DNA of 16,191 nt. Source: Pseudaestuariivita sp. (GTDB lineage: Bacteria; Pseudomonadota; Alphaproteobacteria; Rhodobacterales; Rhodobacteraceae). The notes beneath the pieces were generated by a model that worked only from the letters and a program-made list of their open reading frames with translations, was not told the DNA's origin and searched no databases. The translations under genes were made by a program, and so were the position numbers. Shown here in pieces: positions 8,301 to 15,142 of this stretch; position 1 is the stretch's first letter; each line of letters begins with the position of its first letter. The stretch spans positions 9,694-25,884 of the forward strand of contig JAHDCH010000005.1 in the NCBI GenBank assembly GCA_020629995.1, written 5' to 3'.

Positions 8301-8406
8301 CGCGCGCGGCCCCGGCCAACGCGGGCAGGGCAGTGGCTTTGCCGCGGCCGAGCTTTTGACGGTGCTGCCATCGGCGATCATTCTTTCGCTCAGGGAGGCC
8401 ACGTGA
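5380..8406 (+). CDS. second large J/gp6-like baseplate assembly protein
   Basis: A 1008-residue protein. The N-terminal part has LTTRDLSDPTISLLDAWST (62-80), VLSFYSERVAQEGYIGTATQ (84-103) and RRSVLELARMIGYELAPG (104-121), the pattern of the second, larger J-like subunit in eCIS clusters. About residue 727 it has VRFGDGARGRR and about 806 GRIVSLADYQSFALAYAGV, so it shares its C-terminal architecture with the preceding gene while differing elsewhere. The two probably form a heteromeric wedge, like gp6/gp7 or Afp11/Afp12, which is an inference. The ATG at 5380 is preceded by GGAGGA at 5367-5372 with a 7-base spacer and follows the previous stop by one base; an in-frame ATG at 5365 is less likely. 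A Gly/Lys/Asp-rich loop lies near residues 428-440. Confidence 0.82.
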   Translation: MTRTAQPRDHDPRRPDNRAGLDRIAYRIATQTQSLDRMLWQMPRQRVQDPQTGAQLEPLEALTTRDLSDPTISLLDAWSTAVDVLSFYSERVAQEGYIGTATQRRSVLELARMIGYELAPGVAASVHLAFQVEDADDPYRTVPVPAGVQALSIPQGKDELPQTFETVEEITARAEWNDIHARTQRSQRLALFHQPGDARDGTLYLFDTDGSFDAAALADPDLQTFAAPGDLAGYHPLRAGLDLEGALLDRIEDASPDNGIVPAIHALPVDEVCLDGLGLALEPGARMIAVGQAPGGPVTAMPLRVVRAEEDAAFGLTRVVLTRSGRAPDKVRQAPVLIASIMLPGLMPAGKLSFSAQALGQQVVGKRWTGDGLTALVRAQHWKRAEVMSLVARITDVREDAGTELGFFVMRDSAGFFGSTAPLWDTLSFGDDGKGGKDKGPYTSNWDNPLGSNTIWNAANGSRLTGEAQVFLEREIKAVQPGGWAVIETEKGEAVPLRVAHAATQSRADYAISGKATGIGFETAEGGPLDVGAPTDANIYNGFRFRSSQFHGVSQRLPMAGIPMAQDVEAGAHAIELDGLYLDFERGRPVALSGARRDAEGLTGRETQVIAEVQHIDGITRLLFEGATAHSYDRTTLRLNGNVALATHGETVEEPLGSGDARLVHQTFALSRPPLTYVSAATETGRASTLAVRVGGVLWQELPSLGTAGPEDAVYEVRLADDGTCTVRFGDGARGRRLPSGELNVSATYRTGLGPEGQVPAEAIAQLKTRPLGVRGVVNPSPATGAAPPETLEAARLNAPAAVRTLGRIVSLADYQSFALAYAGVGKAQVSELWSGQDKVVHLTIAPESGGALSDSDPLIANLRASVDAVRDPARTVIVAPHVPRLFTLTATLDVDPAYRPADVELAVRTGLTEAFGYDARALGQAVTAAEVIAALHRVAGVVAADLDALAVLLGGDVIPPVGAAPETVLPAYPARGPGQRGQGSGFAAAELLTVLPSAIILSLREAT
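8393..8398 (+). promoter_or_regulatory. ribosome binding site that decides the gpI-like start
   Basis: GGGAGG lies inside the end of the preceding gene. It is 7 bases before the ATG at 8406 but only 4 bases before an in-frame GTG at 8403. The GTG would give a GTGA overlap with the upstream stop (8404-8406). Spacing and codon preference favour the ATG. The two choices differ by one residue. Confidence 0.6.
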
Positions 8407-10604
8407 TGCTGAACCGCGACCCCGCAGACCTGTTCGCCCGCCTGCCCGGCCACCACCGGGTGCGAGATGCCGAAGAGGGCCGCGCGCTGCAGGCATTGAT
8501 GGAGGTGATGCGCGCCGAGCTGGGCATCGTCGAAGGCGACATCGACCAGCTGTACGACAACTGGTTCATCGAAACCTGCGAGCCCTGGGTCCTGCCGTAT
8601 ATCGCCGACGTGGTCGGTGCGCGCCCGATGCGCGAGATCGGCGCAGATCAGGCGGGGCTGATGCGCGCCTATATCGCCAACGTCCTGGCGTTTCGTCAGG
8701 CCAAGGGCACAGCCGCCGTGATCGAGCAGGTCGCGCGCGAAGTGTCGGGCTGGTCGGTTGTGGCGGTCGAGTTCTTTCAGCGGCTGGCCACCAGTCAGCA
8801 CATGGGCCATTTGCGTCCCGGCGCGGTTGCCTTTGCAGATGTGCGCAACAGCGCCGCCGCCCGCACCAGCCGTGGCCCGTTTGCAGGCCAGGCGCACAGC
8901 GCGGCGGCCGGGCAGGCAAACGGGTGGTCGGGGCGCTACAACATCCCGCACCTTGGATTGTTCATCTGGCGCGCCGGGGCTGCGCCGATCTGGCCCACCG
9001 CGCAGGACAGCGGAGCCAGCTACACCGGCGGGGCAAGGCCTGCGCCGGTCAGCAGTGACGACGGGCTGCGCTGGTTCGACCCCATGGGCCGGGGGCGTCC
9101 GCTGGTGACCCGCCCGGTGGCCGACACCAGTGTCGCGGGGCGCGTGACCGAGCGTATGGTGCCCGGCGCGATCACCCGGGATGCGCTGGCGCAGGCGCTG
9201 GACGCGGCCCGCACCACGGGCGAAACCGAAGGGCGCTGGTTCGAAGAGGCCCCGCCGTTTGTCCTGCGGCTGGACGGTCAGGATGTGCCGCCCGAAAGGA
9301 TCTTCAGCTGCAACCTGATGCGCGCGGATGACGGCAGCTATCGCCGCCCGGCGCAGGCCGGTCAGGTGCTGGTGGACCCCGAACTGGGCCGGTTGGCGCT
9401 GCACGCGCAGGACCAGGCTCTGCCGGTCGAGGCAGGATATGCCGAGGCCAGTGTCTTTGACATCGGAGGGGGCCCCTATGACCGGCGCGAAAGCCTCGAG
9501 CGCTGGCTGCCCGATCTGGTGATCGAAGGCGAAGATCCGCCCTGGCACGTGGGCGTCACAGGCGTGACGGCGGACCAGACGATGGACCCCTTGCAGGGCG
9601 GGCGGGTTGTCGGATCGCTGAACCAGGCGATCGGGATGTGGAACGCCGAGGCGACCGAAGGCACGCGGGGCATCATTTCGGTCATGGACAACAACCGGTA
9701 TCCCATCGCGCAAAAGCTTCGCATCCCGGCCGGCGCGACGCTGGTGATTGTTGCTGCGCATTGGCCTGCGACACCCGGCCCCGCAGGCACCCGGACCCGA
9801 CGCCCCGGGCAGGTATCGCCGCAATACCTGCGCCCTGTCGTGACGCCCGGCCTGCACGTGGTCGGTGCCGCGTCAGGTCAGGGCGAAGGGGGGGCGCTGA
9901 TCCTGGATGGGCTGGCCATACGCGAGGGGATCATCCTGCCGCCGCGGGGCGATCTTGGCGAGCTGGGTCTGTTCAATTGCACCGCGGGCGGCGCAAAAGG
10001 CCGCCTCGCGGGCGGGATCGCCGCGCCGCAGGGCAATGCCGCCTGCAAGGTCACGCTGCACCGGTCGGTTCTGGGGGGTGTCACCTTTGGCCGCGCGGCG
10101 GGCGGGCTGGAGATATCGCGCTGTATCCTGTCCGAAGACGACACCGCCGATGGCGGCCCACCCGCGCATGACGCGCTGAACGCGCCGCGCATGGATGCGC
10201 GTATCAGCGGCACCACGCTGTTCGGGCGTGCCCGCCTGCGCAGCATAGAGGCTGAAAACAGTCTGCTTCTGGGCAATGTCACGCTTGAGCACCGGCAGCG
10301 CGGTTGCGTGCGGTTTTGCTATGCGCCGCCCGATGCACGCCTGCCAAGACGCTATAAATGCGTGCCGCGCGCCGGGGCGTCCGATCCGCAGCGGCCCACC
10401 TTTGTGTCGACCCGTTTCGCCGACCCGGGCTTTGCCCAGCTGGCCCAGACAACGCCCCTTGCCATTTTGCAGGGTGCCGAAGGCGGGATGGAGATGGGCG
10501 CGGGCTTTGCCAACCGCGACCCAGCGCGGCGCGCCAACATTGAAGACGCGCTGGACGATTTTGCGCCCTACGGCCTGAGCGCCGGCCTTTTGTTCGTGAC
10601 CTGA
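8406..10604 (+). CDS. gpI-like tail protein with a very long C-terminal extension
   Basis: A 732-residue protein. The first 145 residues resemble the P2 gpI-like tail protein family: ALMEVMRAELGIVEGDIDQL (30-49), then WFIETCEPWVLPYIADVVG, then LMRAYIANVLAFRQAKGTAA (85-104). That family usually totals about 150-250 residues and links wedge to fibre. The remaining ~580 residues are different: a Ser/Gly/Ala-rich stretch (149-180), a beta-rich middle, and from about 440 short strand-turn units with Cys (525, 547, 573) that suggest a beta-solenoid. These are followed by GCVRFCYAPPDARLPRRYKC (633-652) and a closing segment DPARRANIEDALDDF. I recognise this ending from other contractile-cluster proteins but cannot name a domain. 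The role is probably wedge-to-fibre linkage with an attached exterior beta structure. It is followed after 12 bases by the DUF6519 gene. Confidence 0.72.
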   Translation: MLNRDPADLFARLPGHHRVRDAEEGRALQALMEVMRAELGIVEGDIDQLYDNWFIETCEPWVLPYIADVVGARPMREIGADQAGLMRAYIANVLAFRQAKGTAAVIEQVAREVSGWSVVAVEFFQRLATSQHMGHLRPGAVAFADVRNSAAARTSRGPFAGQAHSAAAGQANGWSGRYNIPHLGLFIWRAGAAPIWPTAQDSGASYTGGARPAPVSSDDGLRWFDPMGRGRPLVTRPVADTSVAGRVTERMVPGAITRDALAQALDAARTTGETEGRWFEEAPPFVLRLDGQDVPPERIFSCNLMRADDGSYRRPAQAGQVLVDPELGRLALHAQDQALPVEAGYAEASVFDIGGGPYDRRESLERWLPDLVIEGEDPPWHVGVTGVTADQTMDPLQGGRVVGSLNQAIGMWNAEATEGTRGIISVMDNNRYPIAQKLRIPAGATLVIVAAHWPATPGPAGTRTRRPGQVSPQYLRPVVTPGLHVVGAASGQGEGGALILDGLAIREGIILPPRGDLGELGLFNCTAGGAKGRLAGGIAAPQGNAACKVTLHRSVLGGVTFGRAAGGLEISRCILSEDDTADGGPPAHDALNAPRMDARISGTTLFGRARLRSIEAENSLLLGNVTLEHRQRGCVRFCYAPPDARLPRRYKCVPRAGASDPQRPTFVSTRFADPGFAQLAQTTPLAILQGAEGGMEMGAGFANRDPARRANIEDALDDFAPYGLSAGLLFVT

Positions 10605-10616
10605 GGAGATTTTCTG

Positions 10617-13600
10617 ATGACCGGTGATTTTTCCCGCAACACCTTTCGCCACGATGCGCCCTACAGCCTTGTCCGGATGCAGCAGGGGCGGCTGTTCACC
10701 GATGCCGACTGGAACGAACAGGGGGACATCCTGCGCGGCGCCGAACGGGCTTCGGCGGCGGATATCATCGGCCACGCGGGCTTTCCCGACGACGCGCCGG
10801 GATTTGCGCTGCGGGTGTCGGACCAGACCGCCACGCTGAGCATCGGCGCGGGCACGGCCTATGTGAACGGTGTGCGGCACCACAACCCCGGGGGCGAAAC
10901 CGTGCAGGTGCGGCGCGTCGGAGGGTCCGGCACCCGGTGGGAGGTGATCGGCGGCGCGGCGCTTGCATCAAGTGATGTCGTGGCGCCGGGCCGCGCGCAG
11001 GATGCGGCACGTGTGGCGCATCACGCCGTCGACGATCTGGATACCCGGCCGGATGGCATCCAGCGCTTTCGCCCGAACCCGCCTTTGCCGGCCGGGACAA
11101 CGCATGTCACGCGCCTGACACAGGTGAACCGTCAGCCACATCTGGGCCCGGGCACCGAACCGCGAGCCAATGGGGCCTATACCGCGTTTCTCAAATCGGT
11201 GGACCTGCCCGAGACGGCGCTGGACACACCGCGCCTGAGAGAGGTTGCCTTTGACGGGCCCGACACCGCAACCCGGGATGCCACGCTGTGGCAGGTCGAG
11301 CTGCACAGCCAGGCCGATCTGACGGCCCGCGGCATCACACAGGACATGCTGCGGACCGAAGCGCTGGCGCGGGGTCTTGATCCGGTACTGGGGCCGCGCG
11401 CGCCCGGGCTGTTGCGGGCCCGCGCCGAGGTCAGCGCGCTGAGCGCGGGCCCCTGCACCCTGCCGCCGGGCGCGGGGTATCGCAGTCTTGAAAACCTGCT
11501 GTACCGGGTGGCGCTGTATGGCCCGAGGCATGCGGCAACGCACTGGGCCTGGTCGCGGGAGAACGCGCAGGCCCGCTTTGCCTATACCGAAGTCGATGGC
11601 AGCGTTCTGGTCACCACGGGCACCGGGCGCGACGAGGTCAGCGCGCTGAAAGCCGGAGACTGGGTCGAAATCAAGAGCCGGGACATGATCGTCGGCGAGC
11701 AGCCCGGCTGGTTTGCCCGCGTCGGCGAGGTGGTGAACGAACGTGTGGCGCTGTCCGAGTTGTACGAATTTGAAACCCTTGATCCAGAAGATCTGAGCGG
11801 CGCGCCCGACCTGTCGGCCTTGCCAAGCCAGGGCACCCTGACCCGGTGGGAGGGCGGTTTGCCCCAGCCGATCAAGGAGGGCCAGTGGATCGATCTGGAA
11901 AACGGCGTGCAGGTCGCGTTCGAGGCGGGCGTGTACCAGAACGGGGATTACTGGACGATCCCGGCGCGGGCGGTGTCCGGCGACGTCGAATGGCGGCGCG
12001 ATGCGGTGTCGGGCGACCCGGTTTTCGAGCGGCCCGAAGGCCCGCGGCGCGACTATGCCGCGCTGGCCCGGATCACCCGGTCGAACGCCGGATGGGGGCC
12101 GATCACCGATCTGCGCACGCTCTTTCCCGCCACAACGCGCCTTGAGCGGATGAGCATGACCGGAGGCGACGGACAGGAGGCCATGCCCGACCCGCTGAAT
12201 CCGGCGGCCCGCATCCCGCTTGCCGCGCCGGTGTCGGTGCAGGTGATGCGCGGCGAGATGCCCGTCGCGGGCGCATCCGTCGAATTCCGGCTGGACGGCA
12301 CGGGCAACGGCCGCTTTGCCAACGGAGCCACGGTGCTGCGCGTGCCGGCGGACATGCTGGGCCGGGCCGAGGCCACGTGGCACGTCGACGGCACAACGCC
12401 GGCCCAGACCTGCCGCGCCACCTTGCTGGATCGCGACAACGTGCCAACCGCGCAGGCGGTCGAATTCCACGCCAGCCTGTCGCGCGCGGATCGCACCAGC
12501 TTTGATCCGACGGGCATAGATGCGCTGAACGGGGCGGTCACGGTACAGGAGGCGATCGAACGGCTGGTGTCATTGCAGCAGAAAGGCTGCGCGACCCATA
12601 TCCTGACGCCTGCCCCGGGGTGGGAGGCTGTGCTGGAAGGGTTTGCCAAAGGTGAAAACGTGTCGGTCTGCGTGTCCCCCGGCACCTACACGCTGACACG
12701 CCCCGTCGTGATGAACGGGCTGGGCGATGTGACCCTGCACGGGTCAAGCGCGGGCACCGCGAGGTTTCAGATCGACAGGTCCGAGGCGGGGCTTGTCTTT
12801 GACGGGTGCGGCGCGGTGACGGTGAAGGATCTGGATGTGTCCACCCCCGCGGGCTTTCTGAGCGGCGGGCAGGAGGACAATCGCAATGGCGCGCTGATGA
12901 TGCTGGCCTGCGGAGAGGTCACCGTCGAGGGCTGCCGCCTCAGCTGCGGGGCGGCGCACCGCGAGCACCGGACCTGCCTGATGGTGCGCGCCCACGAAGG
13001 CGGGGGGGCAGTGACATCGGCGCAGGTCCGCGTGACGGGCACGACGTTCCACGTCGGGCAGAACCAGAGCGCGATGATCCTGTGCGACAGCGACATCATC
13101 GATGTGTCGGACAATGTCATCCGGCCCAAGCGGCTTGGCACAACGGCGCTGGGGGTGGGGCAGATGGTGCGCGATCCGGCCTGGCTGGCCCGCGTGATGC
13201 CCGAACTGATCGCCAACCCGATCGAAGGGTCCGAGGACATCCCGGCAGATGACAGGGCGATCCGTCACGGCACCTGGAGCGCAACATTCCGAAGCCCCGT
13301 GCCGCAGCAGATCTGGGACGTGATGGTCGAGCGCACGCCGCCAACCGAAGACGACCTGACTTCGGAAGAGGCCTTTGCCGCCTACGCCAAAGGGCTGATC
13401 GAGGCGCGCGCGGAGAAGGCGTTTGACGACGAATTGCTGGCCCCGCACCTGGAGCATTTCAAAGAGCTGATCGGCGAGGACGAAGACCGGTTTCGCGACC
13501 CGGAGTTCGTGCAGGGCCTGCTGGTCACGTCCGACATCAAGGCCAGCCGGTTCGGGCGCGAACCCGAGGCCGGGCGGCAGGTTGCCCTGGCAGCGGGCGG

Positions 13601-14339
13601 GTCGGTCATCGCGTTCGATTCACCGATTTCGCAGGAAGACTGGAACACGATGGTTGCGGGCAGCCCAAAGTTGAAGAAGGTGTCAAAGCCGAGTCATTTG
13701 ATGAAAGCGGCTCAGCGGATCCTCGAGGCGACGCTCAAGAACGAAGAGGCGGCAGGCGCGCTGCCGTCGGTCAAGGGGTGGCTGGCCGGGATCAAGCGGC
13801 AGCAGATGGGGATGATGGCGCAGGGCATCATCTGCGCCGGGCGCACGCTGGGCCGGGTGTCGATCACGGGCAATGTCATCCGGGACGCGCAGGTGGGCAT
13901 TCGGGTCGCGCCCAGCCACGGCAAGAATTCACGCAAGGCCGCGCGGTCTGTCGTGATCCGCGACAACCACATGGAGCTGGTGGCCCTGACCGCAAATTCG
14001 GGCGCGGCGTTCGGCATGTTCGTCGGCAACGCCAAAACCCTGCGGATCGAGGACAACGATCTGTCGCTGTCGCCGCGCGCCAGCTACGAAAAGTACTTTG
14101 AACAGGGCGTGCGCATCTGGGGGCATCTGGCCAGGCACATGGTCTTGTCCGGCAACCGCATCGCAATCGCCACGATGGGTTGGCGGATCGAGGAAGTCGG
14201 CGAAGTGCACACGTCGAAATACCTCTGGGCTTATAGCGGCAACCTTGTGGAAGGACCGGATGGGGTTATCGAGATGTACAATCGCCCGAGCACGCCACTG
14301 AAGCGGGACGCGACCAATAAAGTGGTGGAAATCCCCTAA
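10617..14339 (+). CDS. DUF6519 / Ig-like / parallel beta-helix protein, probable exterior tail or fibre-like component
   Basis: A 1240-residue protein. The N-terminus, DFSRNTFRHDAPYSLVRMQQ through GRLFTDADWNEQ, is the opening of DUF6519 proteins. The closing part of that domain is near 479-512 (LARITRSNAGWGPITDLRTLF), followed by a GGDGQEAMP motif. Residues about 538-620 resemble a bacterial Ig-like (Big_1-type) domain. From about 640 a pectate-lyase-like right-handed beta-helix begins (VCVSPGTYTLTRPVVMNGLG). It is interrupted at about 842-1070 by a mostly helical charged insert and resumes as GRVSITGNVIRDAQVGIRVA and later coils. It has no signal peptide, as usual for eCIS parts assembled in the cytoplasm. 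GAGGAG at 10603-10608 lies 8 bases before the ATG. It is the last gene of the operon. Receptor binding, glycan cleavage or a plug/cargo role are all possible; I see no proof of enzymatic activity. Confidence 0.72.
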   Translation: MTGDFSRNTFRHDAPYSLVRMQQGRLFTDADWNEQGDILRGAERASAADIIGHAGFPDDAPGFALRVSDQTATLSIGAGTAYVNGVRHHNPGGETVQVRRVGGSGTRWEVIGGAALASSDVVAPGRAQDAARVAHHAVDDLDTRPDGIQRFRPNPPLPAGTTHVTRLTQVNRQPHLGPGTEPRANGAYTAFLKSVDLPETALDTPRLREVAFDGPDTATRDATLWQVELHSQADLTARGITQDMLRTEALARGLDPVLGPRAPGLLRARAEVSALSAGPCTLPPGAGYRSLENLLYRVALYGPRHAATHWAWSRENAQARFAYTEVDGSVLVTTGTGRDEVSALKAGDWVEIKSRDMIVGEQPGWFARVGEVVNERVALSELYEFETLDPEDLSGAPDLSALPSQGTLTRWEGGLPQPIKEGQWIDLENGVQVAFEAGVYQNGDYWTIPARAVSGDVEWRRDAVSGDPVFERPEGPRRDYAALARITRSNAGWGPITDLRTLFPATTRLERMSMTGGDGQEAMPDPLNPAARIPLAAPVSVQVMRGEMPVAGASVEFRLDGTGNGRFANGATVLRVPADMLGRAEATWHVDGTTPAQTCRATLLDRDNVPTAQAVEFHASLSRADRTSFDPTGIDALNGAVTVQEAIERLVSLQQKGCATHILTPAPGWEAVLEGFAKGENVSVCVSPGTYTLTRPVVMNGLGDVTLHGSSAGTARFQIDRSEAGLVFDGCGAVTVKDLDVSTPAGFLSGGQEDNRNGALMMLACGEVTVEGCRLSCGAAHREHRTCLMVRAHEGGGAVTSAQVRVTGTTFHVGQNQSAMILCDSDIIDVSDNVIRPKRLGTTALGVGQMVRDPAWLARVMPELIANPIEGSEDIPADDRAIRHGTWSATFRSPVPQQIWDVMVERTPPTEDDLTSEEAFAAYAKGLIEARAEKAFDDELLAPHLEHFKELIGEDEDRFRDPEFVQGLLVTSDIKASRFGREPEAGRQVALAAGGSVIAFDSPISQEDWNTMVAGSPKLKKVSKPSHLMKAAQRILEATLKNEEAAGALPSVKGWLAGIKRQQMGMMAQGIICAGRTLGRVSITGNVIRDAQVGIRVAPSHGKNSRKAARSVVIRDNHMELVALTANSGAAFGMFVGNAKTLRIEDNDLSLSPRASYEKYFEQGVRIWGHLARHMVLSGNRIAIATMGWRIEEVGEVHTSKYLWAYSGNLVEGPDGVIEMYNRPSTPLKRDATNKVVEIP
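13140..13827 (+). other. segment encoding a charged, mostly helical insert within the beta-helix
   Basis: Corresponds to about residues 842-1070 of the DUF6519 protein. Before it are Gly/Asn/Val strand-turn repeats ending DIIDVSDNVIRPKRLG, and after it the same style resumes at RTLGRVSITGNVIRD. Between them the sequence is rich in Glu, Asp, Lys and Ala, for example EAFAAYAKGLIEARAEKAFD and LEHFKELIGEDEDRFRDPEF, with a second basic part near KLKKVSKPSHLMKAAQRILE. The boundaries are set by eye to within about 15 residues. Base composition is not obviously different from the flanks. Confidence 0.55.
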
Positions 14340-14343
14340 AGCG

Positions 14344-14370
14344 CGATTGTTTTGGTTGATTTTTCAATCG
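14344..14370 (+). terminator. weak hairpin just after the baseplate operon
   Basis: CGATTG (14344-14349) and CAATCG (14365-14370) form a 6-bp inverted repeat; an alternative 6-bp stem with a 4-base loop pairs GGTTGA (14354-14359, one G-U) with TCAATC (14364-14369). It begins 4 bases after the operon's TAA stop. T runs lie in the loop rather than after the stem, so it is not a standard Rho-independent terminator. Confidence 0.25.
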
Positions 14371-14448
14371 GAACGTGCAATTCTGTAACTCGCTGATGAA
14401 CATGTACTTTTTGGGTGCAAGGAGTCGACTCTCCACAATCAGGACTAC

Positions 14449-14479
14449 GGGGCGAAGCGGCAGAAGGCTGGTTCGCCCC
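14449..14479. repeat. perfect 8-bp inverted repeat between convergent genes, possible bidirectional terminator
   Basis: GGGGCGAA (14449-14456) and TTCGCCCC (14472-14479) are perfect complements separated by 15 bases. The hairpin is between the end of the baseplate operon (+ strand) and the end of the TetR gene (- strand), where a shared terminator would be expected. There is no T run after either arm, so the call rests on the stem and position only. The rest of the 162-base gap (14340-14501) shows nothing else I can support, apart from a 10-base palindrome GAGTCGACTC at 14422-14431. Confidence 0.4.
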
Positions 14480-14501
14480 TCGTCGTGTCGGGGCGGCGGT
14501 G

Positions 14502-15062
14502 TCAGTCCGTCAGCATGGCCAGGGTCGCACGGTGCGTCACGGCCAGACGGGTGCGCAGCTGATCCTCTGAGGCCACGCCGTACTTGGCGTTCATGGTGGC
14601 AAAGTGAAAGAACTCGGTCACGTCATCCAGCGATGTGCCCGGGTCGCGGGGCGTTGCACCGGCCTCGATCAGCAGATGCAGGATCGCGTCACGCCAGCGG
14701 GCCGACAATTCGGCCATGACCTCGCCCGCGCCGCGGTGGATGCCGTCCAGCAGCTCTTCGAGGTCGGGCGCCTCTTGCAGGGCGGCGTACCATGCGAGAG
14801 GCCCCAGTTCGATATAGCTCCAGAGTTTGTCCGAAAGGTCGCCGCCCGCATCCCAGGCCGCACGGACCTGATCATAGGTCTGGTTGCCAAAATGGCGGAC
14901 TGCGGCCCGCAACACGGCCTCTTTGTTGGGAAATGCGTTGTAGACGGTCTGTCGCGCGACGCCCGCCTCGGTGGCGATGTCCGACATCGTCGTCTTTGCC
15001 ACGCCATAGCGGGCAAAGCGCCGCTGTGCGGCTTCGATGATATGTTCGGTGCGGGCGTCCAT
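14502..15062 (-). CDS. TetR-family transcriptional repressor
   Basis: A 186-residue protein of normal TetR length. The N-terminal DNA-binding domain is clear: HIIEAAQRRFARYGVAKTTM, then the helix-turn-helix SDIATEAGVARQTVYNAFPN (27-46) and KEAVLRAAVRHF. The C-terminal ligand-binding half is helical and diverges as usual in this family. The chosen start (M at 15062) is preceded by AAGGAAG with a short spacer on the - strand. The frame stays open to 15125, but using that start would place the coding region over the probable operator. It is transcribed away from the [2Fe-2S]/molybdoenzyme genes and is the probable local regulator of both itself and those genes; the ligand is unknown. Confidence 0.87.
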   Translation of the reverse strand: MDARTEHIIEAAQRRFARYGVAKTTMSDIATEAGVARQTVYNAFPNKEAVLRAAVRHFGNQTYDQVRAAWDAGGDLSDKLWSYIELGPLAWYAALQEAPDLEELLDGIHRGAGEVMAELSARWRDAILHLLIEAGATPRDPGTSLDDVTEFFHFATMNAKYGVASEDQLRTRLAVTHRATLAMLTD

Positions 15063-15099
15063 GAACTCTTCCTTGCCCTGCGCGCCGGGATATGTCAAA

Positions 15100-15124
15100 T
15101 GTACAAAAAACGCCCATTTGTACA
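15100..15124. promoter_or_regulatory. inverted repeat, candidate TetR operator in the divergent promoter region
   Basis: TGTACAAA (15100-15107) and TTTGTACA (15117-15124) are perfect 8-bp inverted arms separated by 9 bases; 10 of 12 positions match if the arms are extended outward. The site lies in the 80-base gap between the divergent TetR and [2Fe-2S] genes, and its right arm ends 5 bases before the latter's ribosome binding site. Size, symmetry and place are those of TetR-family operators. I could not assign convincing -35/-10 elements on either strand. Confidence 0.6.
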
Positions 15125-15142
15125 CATGCGGAGAGCGACGAC

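Noticed and set aside
197..14339. Interpretation as a P2- or Mu-like prophage
   Set aside because: No capsid, terminase, portal, lysis, integrase or attachment repeats are seen. The J-like proteins are two to three times phage size and a DUF6519 protein is present, which fits an injection system better. Flanks beyond the window could still change this.
10617..14339. Calling the DUF6519/beta-helix protein an active polysaccharide lyase or glycosidase
   Set aside because: The beta-helix fold resembles pectate lyase, but I cannot identify a catalytic residue set, and many tail proteins use the same fold only for binding.
14414..14480. tRNA-like look of the intergenic region because of a GGTTCG element
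   Set aside because: No acceptor stem, D arm or anticodon stem can be drawn around it. The GGTTCG is explained by the inverted repeat.
15063..15125. Upstream start of the TetR frame (21 more codons)
   Set aside because: It would put the coding sequence across the inverted repeat and give an N-terminus unlike other TetR proteins. The ATG at 15062 has a Shine-Dalgarno-like sequence.
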